In this document: positions 27,846-36,729 of the stretch, piece after piece
Layout: each line of letters starts with the position of its first letter
How positions within the stretch are numbered: position 1 is the stretch's first letter
Origin: Cupriavidus sp. U2
GTDB taxonomy: Bacteria > Pseudomonadota > Gammaproteobacteria > Burkholderiales > Burkholderiaceae
Direction: 5' to 3'
NCBI RefSeq assembly: GCF_009663685.2
Contig: NZ_RCOG02000012.1
Location: 310,846 to 374,845, forward strand
DNA: 64,000 bases
The notes under the pieces: generated by a model
Databases searched by the model: none
What the model was told of the DNA's origin: nothing
The model's input: the letters and a program-made list of their open reading frames with translations, nothing else
Made by a program: the position numbers and the translations under genes

Positions 27846-28919
27846 GGCAAGCTCCTTGTGTTGTGGAACAAACGCTTCTATGGGAACTACGTAAGGACAA
27901 TCCGACATTCAGATGCGGGCACGGCAACAGTGCGGCGGCGCGCAGATGGCGCAGCAGTGGAATGGCCATCGGCCGGCGCCCGTGCCGGGGCCCTGCGGGC
28001 TGCGTGCCTGCAGACGGCGTTCGGCGGACGCATGGATGCACCGTGCCGCATGTTGGGCGTGGCTGGCGCGTGCCATGCATCGGAAGGGCACGCTGCCGCC
28101 GCCGCGAGCGGAGACGGTGCGACCCTGTGCCCGATGCAATCTCACGAGCGGACCGATAGCTGGCATGGTGCGGCTCCCCGAATCGTTGTGGTCGTCTGCC
28201 TGCAATCACGGTCATCGCGGGCAGTGCGGCAGTCCGGTGAATCGGTGCCGCATGCCAGGCATAGGCAAACCGCGGGCCAGCCACGCCACGACCCTTGTGC
28301 CGCAAGGCTTTGCGGGCAGGTGTGTCCGACGGCGGGCGAGGCGATGCGCGCTGCAGGCGCCGTTTCGGGCCCGCGTCGTTGCCAGCCGGAAACGCTGCCG
28401 AGGCGATTTTTTTTGGATGAGGCCACCCAGGGATGAGGGCTATCCGACCGGCGTTCCGGGGTGACGCGGCTGCACGGCGGCCGCGCTCATCCGAAAGCAT
28501 GAGGCGGACGAGGCTGGTGGCCGGGCCCGGTCACGCCGTTGGATGACAACCGCCCGGGTGGATCCATGCGGCGCACGGCATGGCCCGTCTGATGGATGAA
28601 CCGCCCGGCCGCGGGGGCGACGTTTCCGAATGGAATCATCCACGGCCGCGTCGTGTGCAGGCCGACGCGCGCGCCGGCTTTCCCGCGTGCCCGCAAACGC
28701 TTGCGTGGCGCCATTTCCGGCCAGGAACCCACCCGTGATTCAGAACGGAAACGTTGTCGGCGCCAACAGGGCTGCAGGCGGCCTCTCGCCTGTTTTTGCG
28801 GCCTGGCGTGTCTTGCGCAAACGTCCTCGCATGACAAGACTTAGGCAACGCCAGGCATTGCCGAGGTTCATGGAGCGGCGACAAGCGGCCTGCAGGACAA
28901 CAACGGAACGGGGCAACTC
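27846..28919. other. 1.07-kb intergenic region upstream of tad and the glycosyltransferase genes
   Basis: No convincing gene in either strand: the frames present are short, lack ribosome sites and show no family features. The region must hold the divergent promoters of the leftward flp/tad operon and the rightward GT87 gene. The 90 bases nearest flp1 are richer in A/T than the surroundings, but I could not assign a clear -35/-10 pair or sigma54 site. An eight-T run lies at 28407-28414. The unusual length suggests complex regulation or an unannotated small RNA. Confidence 0.6.
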
Positions 28920-30188
28920 ATGAATCAGGAAGCAGTCCGGACAGACACCGGGAAGCATGGCCAGCACGCCGGTCGCGCATGGCTGGATCTGGACCGGGCG
29001 CGCGTCTACAGCGCGGCGGTGCTGCTCCTGTTCGTGCTCCTGATGGTGACCTGGTCCTGGTACAGCCGGGGCTTCACCGACAGCCACGTCAGCCGGCCCG
29101 GCGCCGACTTTGCCGTCTTCTGGAGCGCGTCGTACCTGGCACTGAGCGAAGGCGCGGTGCATGCCTACGACGTGGCCCGGCACCTCGATGTGATGGCGGC
29201 CTACGGGCCGCTCGGCGCCGACAGCACAGACGTGCTGCCCTGGCTGTATCCGCCCACGTTCCTGCTGGTCGTGCTGCCGCTGGCGGCACTGCCGCTCGCG
29301 TTCAGCTATGTGCTGTTCGTGATGGCCACTGGCTATGCCTACCTCCGGGCGGTTGGCGGCGTGGTGGGGGCGGGATCGCTGTGGCGGCGCGGCCTGTGGC
29401 TGCCGGTGCTGGCATCGCCGGCCGTCCTGATTTCCGTCATCCTGGGCCAGAACTCGATGCTGACGGCGTCGCTGATCGGCGGCGCGGTGTGCCTGATGGG
29501 CAGGCGCCCAGTGCTCGCCGGCGTGCTGATCGGGCTGCTGGCCATCAAGCCCCAGCTCGCGCTGCTGGTGCCGGTGGCGCTGATCGCGGGGCGCCATCTG
29601 CGCACACTGGCCAGCGCGGCGGCCACGGCCGCGATCTTTACGGCTGTCAGCGTGGCCATCTGCGGCTGGGAGACCATTCCGGCGTTCCTGCGCAGCATCG
29701 CGTGGGCCCGCGCCAATCTCGTGGAAGGCACGCCCGAGGGGTGGTACGGCATGCCGTCCGTCCTGGCGGCCGCGCAGCTGGCCGGGCTCGGTGCTTCCGC
29801 GGCCTATGCGGTGCAGGCGATGGCCGCCGTGGCGGCGGCAGCATCCGTGGCCTATGTCTGGTCCCGCACGCGGGAGGTGCCACTGTGCGTGGCGGTAATG
29901 GCCGCCGGCGCGCTGCTGGCCACGCCATACGTTCGCCACTATGAACTGACATGGATGGGGCTTGCCGCGGCGGGACTGGTCGGGGACGGCATCCGCCATG
30001 GGCTGGCCGGCCGCGAGCGCGCGCTGCTGCTGGTGGTGTGGTGGCTGCCCGTTTTCGAAAACATCAATCCCAAGCTCGGCATGCCGCAGATCGGTCCGGT
30101 CGTATCGGCATTGCTGGTGCTGTTGGCGGTGCGCCGGGTCATGGCACGCACCGCGTCCGCGCCGGTTCCGGCGCCGGTGGGAACCTGA
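28920..30188 (+). CDS. GT87-type membrane glycosyltransferase (DUF2029), first copy
   Basis: A 422-residue polytopic protein with about 10-11 hydrophobic helices. The first luminal loop carries the family's acidic motif in GADFAVFWSASYLALS (about residues 60-75), followed by LPWLYPPTFLL and, mid-protein, GQNSMLTASLIGGA and LLAIKPQLALLVPVAL, all hallmarks of DUF2029/GT87 proteins. GT-C enzymes of this type use polyprenyl-phosphate sugars on the outer face of the inner membrane to add sugars to lipids, glycans or proteins. It is followed by a second family member after 1 nt, so the two are in one operon. Confidence 0.85.
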   Translation: MNQEAVRTDTGKHGQHAGRAWLDLDRARVYSAAVLLLFVLLMVTWSWYSRGFTDSHVSRPGADFAVFWSASYLALSEGAVHAYDVARHLDVMAAYGPLGADSTDVLPWLYPPTFLLVVLPLAALPLAFSYVLFVMATGYAYLRAVGGVVGAGSLWRRGLWLPVLASPAVLISVILGQNSMLTASLIGGAVCLMGRRPVLAGVLIGLLAIKPQLALLVPVALIAGRHLRTLASAAATAAIFTAVSVAICGWETIPAFLRSIAWARANLVEGTPEGWYGMPSVLAAAQLAGLGASAAYAVQAMAAVAAAASVAYVWSRTREVPLCVAVMAAGALLATPYVRHYELTWMGLAAAGLVGDGIRHGLAGRERALLLVVWWLPVFENINPKLGMPQIGPVVSALLVLLAVRRVMARTASAPVPAPVGT

Positions 30189-30189
30189 C

Positions 30190-31476
30190 ATGGCCACGGT
30201 ACACGCCGCCGCCCACCGCAGCGGGGCCGCTGCGTCCCCGGTGCATTGGCTCGACCAGCGGCGCCTGCGTCTCTACGCAAGCGTGGCGCTGGGGTGCTAC
30301 GCGCTGTATTTCGGCATCTGGCTGCTGCGCGCCTGCGTGCTGAAGAGCCCTGGCGTGTTTGCGCCGGGCGGCGACTTTGTCGTGTTCTGGAGCGCGGCAA
30401 AGCTGGCGCTGTCCAGCGGGGCGGCCGCACCCTACGACTTCGCCGCGCTGCGGCAGATGGAACTGTCCGCCGTGCCTGGCCTTGCCATTGGCGACGGTGT
30501 GCTGCCGTGGCTGTATCCGCCCGCATCGCTGTGGTTCGTGCTGCCGTTCGGGTTGCTGCCCTATGGGCTCGCCACCTTTGTCTTCCTGGCGGGGGGCGCG
30601 GCCTGGTACGCGTGGGCGATGCACCGCACGCTGCCCTGGCGTGACGCGCGTCTGGCGGCGGTGGCGTTTCCGGGCATCGTCGTCGTACTGGCTACCGGAC
30701 AGAACGCGCTGTGGCTGGCGGGGTGCGCCGGACTCGCGCTGACCTGCCTGCAACGGCGTCCGGTGCTCGCGGGCGTGCTGCTGGGCGCGGTGGCGATGAA
30801 GCCGCAGCTTGCGCTGATGTTCCCGGTGGCCCTGCTTTGCGCGCGTGCCTGGCGTGCGCTGGGCGCCATGGTCGCCACGACGCTGTTACTGACGCTGATC
30901 TCGCTGCTCGCGTTTGGCACCGAGCCGTTCGCCGCGTTCCTGCGCAACGCCGCCATGGCGCGCGAATCGGTGGAGCAGGGCGCCGCGCTCCTGGCGCGCA
31001 TGCCCACGGTGTTTGCGGGGGTGAAGCTGATCAGTGGCGGTGTGCTGCTGCCCTATGCCATCCACGGCGTGGTGGCGGCGGCTGCGCTGGCATCGGTCAT
31101 GTATGCGTGGACCGGGCCCTGCAGCTTCGCGCTGCGTGCGGCGGTGCTTGTCACGGGCGGGCTGCTGCTGCCTGCCTACCTGTACGACTACGACCTGGTG
31201 TGTCTCGGGCTGGCCATTGCGTGGCTTGGCGCGCATGCGCATCGGGTGGGCTGGCTGCGTGGCGAGCGGGAACTGCTGGCCGTGCTGTGGCTGATGCCGC
31301 TGTGGACCCGCGTGACCGATGCGGGGATTGGATTCCAGCCGCTGCCGCTCGGGCTGATGCTTGCACTCGGCCTTGGCGTGTGGCGAATCCGGATGGAAAG
31401 GATGGAGGGGCATCGCCTGATGCCGGCAGACATGGCGCGCGACCAGACGCGCCGGGAGGAAAGAGATCATGGCTGA
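30190..31476 (+). CDS. GT87-type membrane glycosyltransferase (DUF2029), second copy
   Basis: A 428-residue protein starting at the ATG at 30190, 1 nt after the previous stop; longer upstream starts would overlap the previous gene. It has the same architecture as its neighbour: GGDFVVFWSAAKLALS, LPWLYPPASLWFVLP, TGQNALWLAGCAGLAL and AVAMKPQLALMFPVALL at equivalent positions, with about ten membrane helices. Identity with the first copy is moderate, so the pair is an old duplication with probably distinct sugar or acceptor choice. The C-terminus overlaps the next gene by 8 nt. Confidence 0.85.
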   Translation: MATVHAAAHRSGAAASPVHWLDQRRLRLYASVALGCYALYFGIWLLRACVLKSPGVFAPGGDFVVFWSAAKLALSSGAAAPYDFAALRQMELSAVPGLAIGDGVLPWLYPPASLWFVLPFGLLPYGLATFVFLAGGAAWYAWAMHRTLPWRDARLAAVAFPGIVVVLATGQNALWLAGCAGLALTCLQRRPVLAGVLLGAVAMKPQLALMFPVALLCARAWRALGAMVATTLLLTLISLLAFGTEPFAAFLRNAAMARESVEQGAALLARMPTVFAGVKLISGGVLLPYAIHGVVAAAALASVMYAWTGPCSFALRAAVLVTGGLLLPAYLYDYDLVCLGLAIAWLGAHAHRVGWLRGERELLAVLWLMPLWTRVTDAGIGFQPLPLGLMLALGLGVWRIRMERMEGHRLMPADMARDQTRREERDHG

Positions 31477-32485
31477 CTATGACGAAAACCAGCTCTTGTC
31501 GCTGGTGGTGCCGTTCTTCAACGAGGGGGACGCCTTGCAGGCCTTCTTCGCACGCGTGGTGCCGGTGCTGGAATCGGTGCCGCGGACGCGCTTCGAGATT
31601 GTCTGTGTCAACGACGGCAGCAGCGACGACACGCTGGCGCGCCTGATTGCGGTATCGCGACGCGACGCACGTGTCCGCGTGATCGACCTGACGCGCAACT
31701 TCGGCAAGGAGGCGGCACTGACCGCCGGCATCGACGAGGCGTTTGGCGACGCGGTGATCCCGATCGACGCCGACCTGCAGGACCCGCCCGAGCTGATTCC
31801 CGCGCTGGTCGAGAAATGGCGCGCTGGTGCCGAGGTGGTGCTGGCCCAGCGCGCCAGCCGCGCCAGCGATACCTTCCTGAAGCGCGTGACCGCCACCGCC
31901 TACTACCGCGTGCACAACTGGCTGTCCGACCTGAAGATTCCCGAGAACGTCGGCGACTTCAGGCTGATGGACCGCTCCGTGGTCAACGCGCTGAAGCAGC
32001 TGCCCGAGCGGCACCGGTTCATGAAGGGCCTGTTTGCCTGGGTGGGCTTCACCACGGCGATCGTCCAGTACGAACGGGCTCCGCGCAGCGCCGGCGAGTC
32101 CAAGTTTTCCGGCTGGCGGCTCTGGAACCTGGCGCTGGAGGGCATCACCAGTTTCAGCACGCTGCCGCTGCGCAGCTGGACCTACGTCGGCTCGTTCGTC
32201 GCCATGGTCGCGTTCTGCTACGGCTCGTTCATCGTGGCCCGGACGATTGTCCTTGGTGTCGATGTGCCCGGCTATGCGTCGGTGCTGTCGCTGCTGCTGT
32301 TCTTCGGCGGGCTGCAGCTGATCGGGCTGGGCGTGCTGGGCGAGTACATCGGCCGCATCTACGATGAATCGAAGGCGCGCCCGATCTACCTGGTGAAGCG
32401 CCGCTATCAGGACCGCCGGCCGCAAGGGCGCTTCGGCAGCGGCGGTCGGGTGATCTCGATCGCGGCGGGCGGCAAGCGGCAGTAA
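31469..32485 (+). CDS. GT2 polyprenyl-phosphate glycosyltransferase (GtrB/DPM-like)
   Basis: A 338-residue protein with a good ribosome site (GGAGGAAAG). Residues about 8-240 form a GT-A glycosyltransferase: LSLVVPFFNEGDAL, VNDGSSDDTL, the metal-binding IDADLQDPPELIP and the FRLMDRSVV region. Two C-terminal membrane helices (about 232-257, 268-290) precede a cytoplasmic tail. This is the GtrB/DPM1-like plan, which makes undecaprenyl-phosphate-linked glucose, mannose or similar on the cytoplasmic face. It would supply the donor for the neighbouring GT87 enzymes after flipping by a GtrA-type protein. The start overlaps the previous gene by 8 nt. Confidence 0.88.
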   Translation: MADYDENQLLSLVVPFFNEGDALQAFFARVVPVLESVPRTRFEIVCVNDGSSDDTLARLIAVSRRDARVRVIDLTRNFGKEAALTAGIDEAFGDAVIPIDADLQDPPELIPALVEKWRAGAEVVLAQRASRASDTFLKRVTATAYYRVHNWLSDLKIPENVGDFRLMDRSVVNALKQLPERHRFMKGLFAWVGFTTAIVQYERAPRSAGESKFSGWRLWNLALEGITSFSTLPLRSWTYVGSFVAMVAFCYGSFIVARTIVLGVDVPGYASVLSLLLFFGGLQLIGLGVLGEYIGRIYDESKARPIYLVKRRYQDRRPQGRFGSGGRVISIAAGGKRQ

Positions 32486-32517
32486 GTTTTTCCGGGGGAT
32501 TTCTCCAAGGGGTGGGG

Positions 32518-32555
32518 CGCCGCCCGGTCCAGTCAGGATCGGGCGGCGTTGTTTT
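32518..32555 (+). terminator. Terminator after the GT2 gene
   Basis: CGCCGCCCG (32518-32526) and CGGGCGGCG (32540-32548) form a 9-bp stem followed by TTGTTTT. The loop contains the stop codon of the convergent GT87 gene, so the hairpin ends the rightward operon within the end of the leftward gene. Confidence 0.7.
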
Positions 32556-33753
32556 GATGGCGCGCCACGATCAGCGCAAGCAGGCCGGCCAGCACGAAGG
32601 GGGTGATCTGCGGCATGCCACCGATCACCAGCGGGCTCATCGCCTGCGCCGGTACCAGCCACGTGATCGCCAGCAGCAGGCGCTCCCACGCACGGCTGCC
32701 ATGCCGGACCATGTCCACGCACAGCAGCGCCAGCGGTATCGCCAGCCAGGCCAGATCGTAGTAGATCAGATAGGGCTGGACGATCAGCGTGCCGACCACC
32801 AATGCCGACGCACCCAGCGCAAGCCGCGCCCGGCCACACCACATCCACACGCATGCCGCCACCGCGCACAGCGCCACGGCGGCATGTACGGCGTAGGCCA
32901 GCGGCACGTCGATGCCGGCCACGCGCAACATGCCGAAGATCGTCGGTGCGCCACGCAGGATGCCGCTGTTGACCGCCACCGCCTCGCGGAACATCGCCAT
33001 GCTGCGGAAGAACGCCGGATAGACGTCCACGCCTAACGCAGCGGTGGTCAGGCCGACGAACAGCGCCGTACCGCCTGCCGCCGCAGCAAACGCCACCCAG
33101 CGTCGCTCGCACAGCAGCATCAGCGGAAACAGCACGCCGAGTTGCGGCTTGACGCACAGCAGCGCGATGCAGGCGCCGGCGGCAATCGGATGGCGGCGCA
33201 GCAGCCAGAGTGCCCCGCCGGCGGCCACGGCGGTGAACAGCGAGTTCTGGCCCGCGATCAGCGCCACCCAGACGCCGGGGAAGGCCAGTGCCGGCACGAA
33301 CCAGTAGCGGTGTATCTGGCCAATCACGGTACGCAGGTAGCCCAGGTACACCGCGATGCCGGCCAGCGAGAACAGCACCAGCGCCAGCCCGAACGGCAGC
33401 AGGGCCAGTGGATAGATCAGCAGCAGGAATGTCGGCGGATAGGCGAACGGGCCGAAGGTGTTCTGCAGTAGCGGGCGCTCGGCGGCGCGCAGCAGTTCCC
33501 AGTCATAGGCGGCCGGTGCGCCATGCAGGTGCGCGAGCGAGGACGCGCACCAGTACACCACGAAATCCCAGCCCATCCCCGGCACGGTTGGATTGGCGAG
33601 GATCGCGTGGCTGTACCACCATGCGCCAATCACGATGCACTCCAGGACCAGCAAGGTGGCCGCATAGAGGCAGATCCGTCCGGGCGTCAGCCAGCGGGCG
33701 GGTCGCGTGCCGCCGTGTGTCGCGGGCGTGGGTATGTCGGTAGCCGCTGGCAT
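32533..33753 (-). CDS. GT87-type membrane glycosyltransferase (DUF2029), third copy
   Basis: A 406-residue polytopic protein convergent to the GT2 gene. Family motifs: GMGWDFVVYWCASSLAHL, FAYPPTFLLLIYPLALLP, AGQNSLFTAVAAGGALWLL and ALLCVKPQLGVLFPLMLL. It shares the plan of the two rightward copies but is on the opposite strand next to the GtrA-like gene. It probably uses the same polyprenyl-phosphate donor pool with another acceptor. Confidence 0.84.
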   Translation of the reverse strand: MPAATDIPTPATHGGTRPARWLTPGRICLYAATLLVLECIVIGAWWYSHAILANPTVPGMGWDFVVYWCASSLAHLHGAPAAYDWELLRAAERPLLQNTFGPFAYPPTFLLLIYPLALLPFGLALVLFSLAGIAVYLGYLRTVIGQIHRYWFVPALAFPGVWVALIAGQNSLFTAVAAGGALWLLRRHPIAAGACIALLCVKPQLGVLFPLMLLCERRWVAFAAAAGGTALFVGLTTAALGVDVYPAFFRSMAMFREAVAVNSGILRGAPTIFGMLRVAGIDVPLAYAVHAAVALCAVAACVWMWCGRARLALGASALVVGTLIVQPYLIYYDLAWLAIPLALLCVDMVRHGSRAWERLLLAITWLVPAQAMSPLVIGGMPQITPFVLAGLLALIVARHQNNAARS

Positions 33754-33807
33754 GGGGGCTCCTCTTGATGGGCCGGTCCGGCCCGATGGAAGTGAGGGCC
33801 GGCCCGG

Positions 33808-34269
33808 CTAGCGATACGTCCAGGCCCGGTGCAATACGAAGGTGACGGCCGGGACCACCGACAGGATCACGGCCAGGCCAGCCCAGTAGCCGAGCCCCAG
33901 CGCCTGCGCGCCGGCCGATATGGCAAGCGTCAGGCCCAGGCCCAGCAGCGATACGATCAGAAAACGCACGTAGCTGTCGCGCGAGGGCGTGGCGCCGAAG
34001 CTCCACAGCGTGTTGAGCAGGTACGACGCGATATTGGCGACGACGAACGCCACGCCGTTGGCGCTCACCTGCGACGCATGCAGCAGGTAGATCAGCGGCG
34101 TGGCCACCGCCACGTGAATGCCCGTGGCGATGACGCCCGATACGCCGAAGCGAACCAGCCGCACGAAGGTGTCCCGCGACGGCATGCGCTGCCAGATCGT
34201 GGGCCTGTCCGGCGTCTGGCCTGGCGCGCCGCTGTCGCGCAGGCGGGATGGAGACTGGGCGTGCTGCAT
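33808..34269 (-). CDS. GtrA-family membrane protein
   Basis: A 153-residue protein from the ATG at 34269. After a polar N-terminus come four membrane helices with the GtrA signature FGVSGVIATGIHVAVATPLIY, VANIASYLLNTLWSF and the closing FVLHRAWTYR. GtrA proteins are proposed flippases for polyprenyl-phosphate glucose or similar. It lies upstream of the third GT87 gene in the same direction (54-nt gap), and complements the GT2 enzyme across the terminator: together they have the parts of a GtrA/GtrB/GT-C glycosylation pathway. Confidence 0.88.
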   Translation of the reverse strand: MQHAQSPSRLRDSGAPGQTPDRPTIWQRMPSRDTFVRLVRFGVSGVIATGIHVAVATPLIYLLHASQVSANGVAFVVANIASYLLNTLWSFGATPSRDSYVRFLIVSLLGLGLTLAISAGAQALGLGYWAGLAVILSVVPAVTFVLHRAWTYR

Positions 34270-34324
34270 GGTGGGGCTCCGCGTCGGCTGCCGGCTGATC
34301 CGCTGATCGGCTGATCTGGTCAGT

Positions 34325-35701
34325 TCAGTTCTGGACGCAGACCAGCCCCACGTTGCCCTTGCGCACCTGCAGCTTGTAGTCGCGCATGAGCCGGAACAGC
34401 GTGACGCGCGAGATGCCAAGCTCGGCCGCCACGTCGATCAGGCGCTCGTGGTGCCGTTGCAGGGCTTCGACAATCGCGTTCTGTTCGGCCGTTTCCCGAA
34501 TGGCCGCCAGCGTGAGCGGCTTGGTCTCCACGGGCGCGCCGAGTTCGAGATCGGACGGCTGGATCACGCCGTTCTCGCACATGGCGGCGGCCAGCCGAAT
34601 GCGGTTCAGCAGTTCGCGCACATTGCCCGGCCAGGAGTGGGCGGTGATGGCGCGCAAGGCCAGCGGCGAAAAGCCGCGGATATGCTCGGGCGAATCCTTG
34701 CGCACGGTCTCCAGGATATGTTCGGCCAGCAGCAGCACATCGGAGCCGCGTTCGCGCAGCGGCGGCTGCTTGACGCGCAGCACGCACAGGCGGTGATACA
34801 GGTCGCCACGGAACCGCTCGGCCGCCACGGCCGCTTCGAGGTCGACGTGCGTGGCCGAGATGACCCGGACATCGACCGCCACCGATTCGGTGCCGCCCAG
34901 CCGTTCGATCCGTCCGGTTTCCAGGAAGCGCAGCAGGCTGGTCTGGCTTTCCAGGGGCATGTCGCCGATTTCGTCGAGGAACAGCGTGCCGCCCTGCGCC
35001 ATCTCGATCCGGCCGGGCTTGCGCTTGGTGGCGCCGGTGAAGGCGCCGCGCTCGTAGCCGAACAGTTCGGACATCAGCAGTGTGGGCGGAATGGCCGCGC
35101 AGTTGACCGCGACAAACGGCTGGCTGCCGCGGCGCGACGCACGGTGGATGGCCTGTGCCGCCAGTTCCTTGCCGGTGCCGGACTCGCCCGAGATCAGCAC
35201 CGGCGTGTCCCACCTGGACACCTTGTCGATGCTGCGGTACAGGGCCTGCATGGCGTGGCATTCGCCGATGATGCCGTGCGGACGCGCCTCGGGCACTGCC
35301 GGCTGCTCGCGCCCCGGACGCAGGGCGGCCATGCCGACCGCGTGACCGAGCGCCCGGCTCAGATCGGCCGTGTTGAACGGCGCCGTGTAGTAGTCGATGA
35401 AGTACAGCGTCAGCAGCTTGCGCGTGGTGTCGGTCAGTGCGTCAGAGCTGCTGATCGCGCCGATCCAGCCGATGTGGCGCGCAGCCAGCCACGGCTCCAT
35501 CAGCTCGATTTCGACGTCGCTGAAGCCGCTGTGGAAATCGAGCAGGCCCGCCGAGAACGGTCCGTCCAGCGGCAGAGCGGCCAGGTCCTCAAGGCTGTTG
35601 GCAAATACCAGCTTCCATCCCTGGCCGGACAGAAAGCGGCACAACGACGCATCGTGATGCCTGGACAGATACAGCAACGGGCGGTTGACGTAATAGCTCA
35701 T
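34325..35701 (-). CDS. Sigma54-dependent activator, VpsR-like
   Basis: A 458-residue enhancer-binding protein from the ATG at 35701. Residues about 1-125 resemble the receiver-like domain of VpsR-type regulators, here with LLDFHSGF where a phospho-acceptor site would be. The AAA+ domain follows: Walker A GESGTGKE (172-179), GAFTGA (219-224, the sigma54 contact loop), GGTLFLDEIGDMP as Walker B. A Fis-type helix-turn-helix ends the protein (LIDVAAELGISRVTLFRLMRDYKL). VpsR-like proteins respond to cyclic di-GMP and control exopolysaccharide genes. It lies next to the membrane glycosyltransferase cluster and 8 kb from the flp operon, either of which may be its target. Confidence 0.88.
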   Translation of the reverse strand: MSYYVNRPLLYLSRHHDASLCRFLSGQGWKLVFANSLEDLAALPLDGPFSAGLLDFHSGFSDVEIELMEPWLAARHIGWIGAISSSDALTDTTRKLLTLYFIDYYTAPFNTADLSRALGHAVGMAALRPGREQPAVPEARPHGIIGECHAMQALYRSIDKVSRWDTPVLISGESGTGKELAAQAIHRASRRGSQPFVAVNCAAIPPTLLMSELFGYERGAFTGATKRKPGRIEMAQGGTLFLDEIGDMPLESQTSLLRFLETGRIERLGGTESVAVDVRVISATHVDLEAAVAAERFRGDLYHRLCVLRVKQPPLRERGSDVLLLAEHILETVRKDSPEHIRGFSPLALRAITAHSWPGNVRELLNRIRLAAAMCENGVIQPSDLELGAPVETKPLTLAAIRETAEQNAIVEALQRHHERLIDVAAELGISRVTLFRLMRDYKLQVRKGNVGLVCVQN

Positions 35702-36729
35702 GATTTCCCCAGCATTTTTTGTTTTTTCCAACTGCCGTGGCGACGAGTCAAATACGGACTCCACCACCTGGCTTGCGGGAGAAAGGAAACGTTGAATCGC
35801 TGGAGGCAAGCCCATCCGGCGCGGTTGCGCCTGGCCTTAGCGTAGCGGCGGTGATGCACGACCCGTGCCGCTGCTTCGTGATGAGTGTATTCCCCCGGTC
35901 CGGCTCTGAATTCGCCGATTCCCGTTTTCCCGCAAACTTTCCGGTCGGCCCGCCGGATACGCTGTTCACCCCATTCGGCCGCGTACAACAGAAGAAAAAA
36001 CCCTGGGCATATATGTCGTGGCGGCAATCCGGCATGTTGCCCGGATGCCGCCACGCGGATTGGATCTGCACATCGCTGCGTCAGTCCATCACTGTTTGCG
36101 GGTTTGGCTCGCCTGGGAACGCTCCAGCTCCGCAAGACCGACCCGTCCCTGGAATCAGCCCGTTGATGGCAATATAGTCATCCATCGTTCGCATATGTTA
36201 AGTCGTTGATTTTTATTGTATTTTTTCATTGACTCAAAATTGCGGCCGCTTGCCGCGGCAAAAGTGTTCCATTTATGAAACTTTGGCCTCCGGCGGCGGG
36301 GTGGAGGGGGCCGCCATATCAGGGGAGCACCGCCCATCGGTGACAAACGCAGATATACCGCATGGCATCTTTCTCCCCTCGCAAGTGGGGGCAGGGAATG
36401 TCTCCGCCACTTCCCGGGAGGGCGAGCTGCGAGGGATATTTCCGTGGAAGGATGTCTCTCTTTTGATACTTGGGGTGGCAGTCCTTGCTGCGGCGCGGTC
36501 GGTTACCTTAATGAAAGCTGAAGAAACCGCTGGGGGGTTGAAAATCATTATCGATACTTGGCGTCCGCACGAGATGACATGCCGCTTCCCGTCCGTCATT
36601 TGGTCGAATTCTGCGGTTTGGCCTCGCCTGTACGGATGAGTTTGGAGGGGATTTGCACTTGACCTCCAACCCGCGCTCTAAATGGTTGCAAACGTGAAAC
36701 AAGCGGTCAGCCAGTATGCGCAGTCTGTT
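35702..36729. other. 1.03-kb intergenic region with an A/T-rich tract
   Basis: No well-supported gene. Bases 36176-36260 are strikingly A/T-rich for this genome, with long T runs, and 36229-36639 contains an open frame of 136 codons from a TTG without a ribosome site; its codon use includes TTA and other codons rare in the neighbours. A regulatory region for the VpsR-like gene, an untranslated RNA, or a remnant of transferred DNA are all possible. Confidence 0.55.

Noticed and set aside
28801..28820. Possible sigma54 promoter before the first GT87 gene
   Set aside because: A GG-N10-GC pair exists, but the -12 region lacks the TTGC context, so the match is no better than chance in this composition.
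35719..36177. 152-codon plus-strand frame upstream of the VpsR-like gene
   Set aside because: No ribosome site and no family features; it overlaps the promoter side of the regulator.
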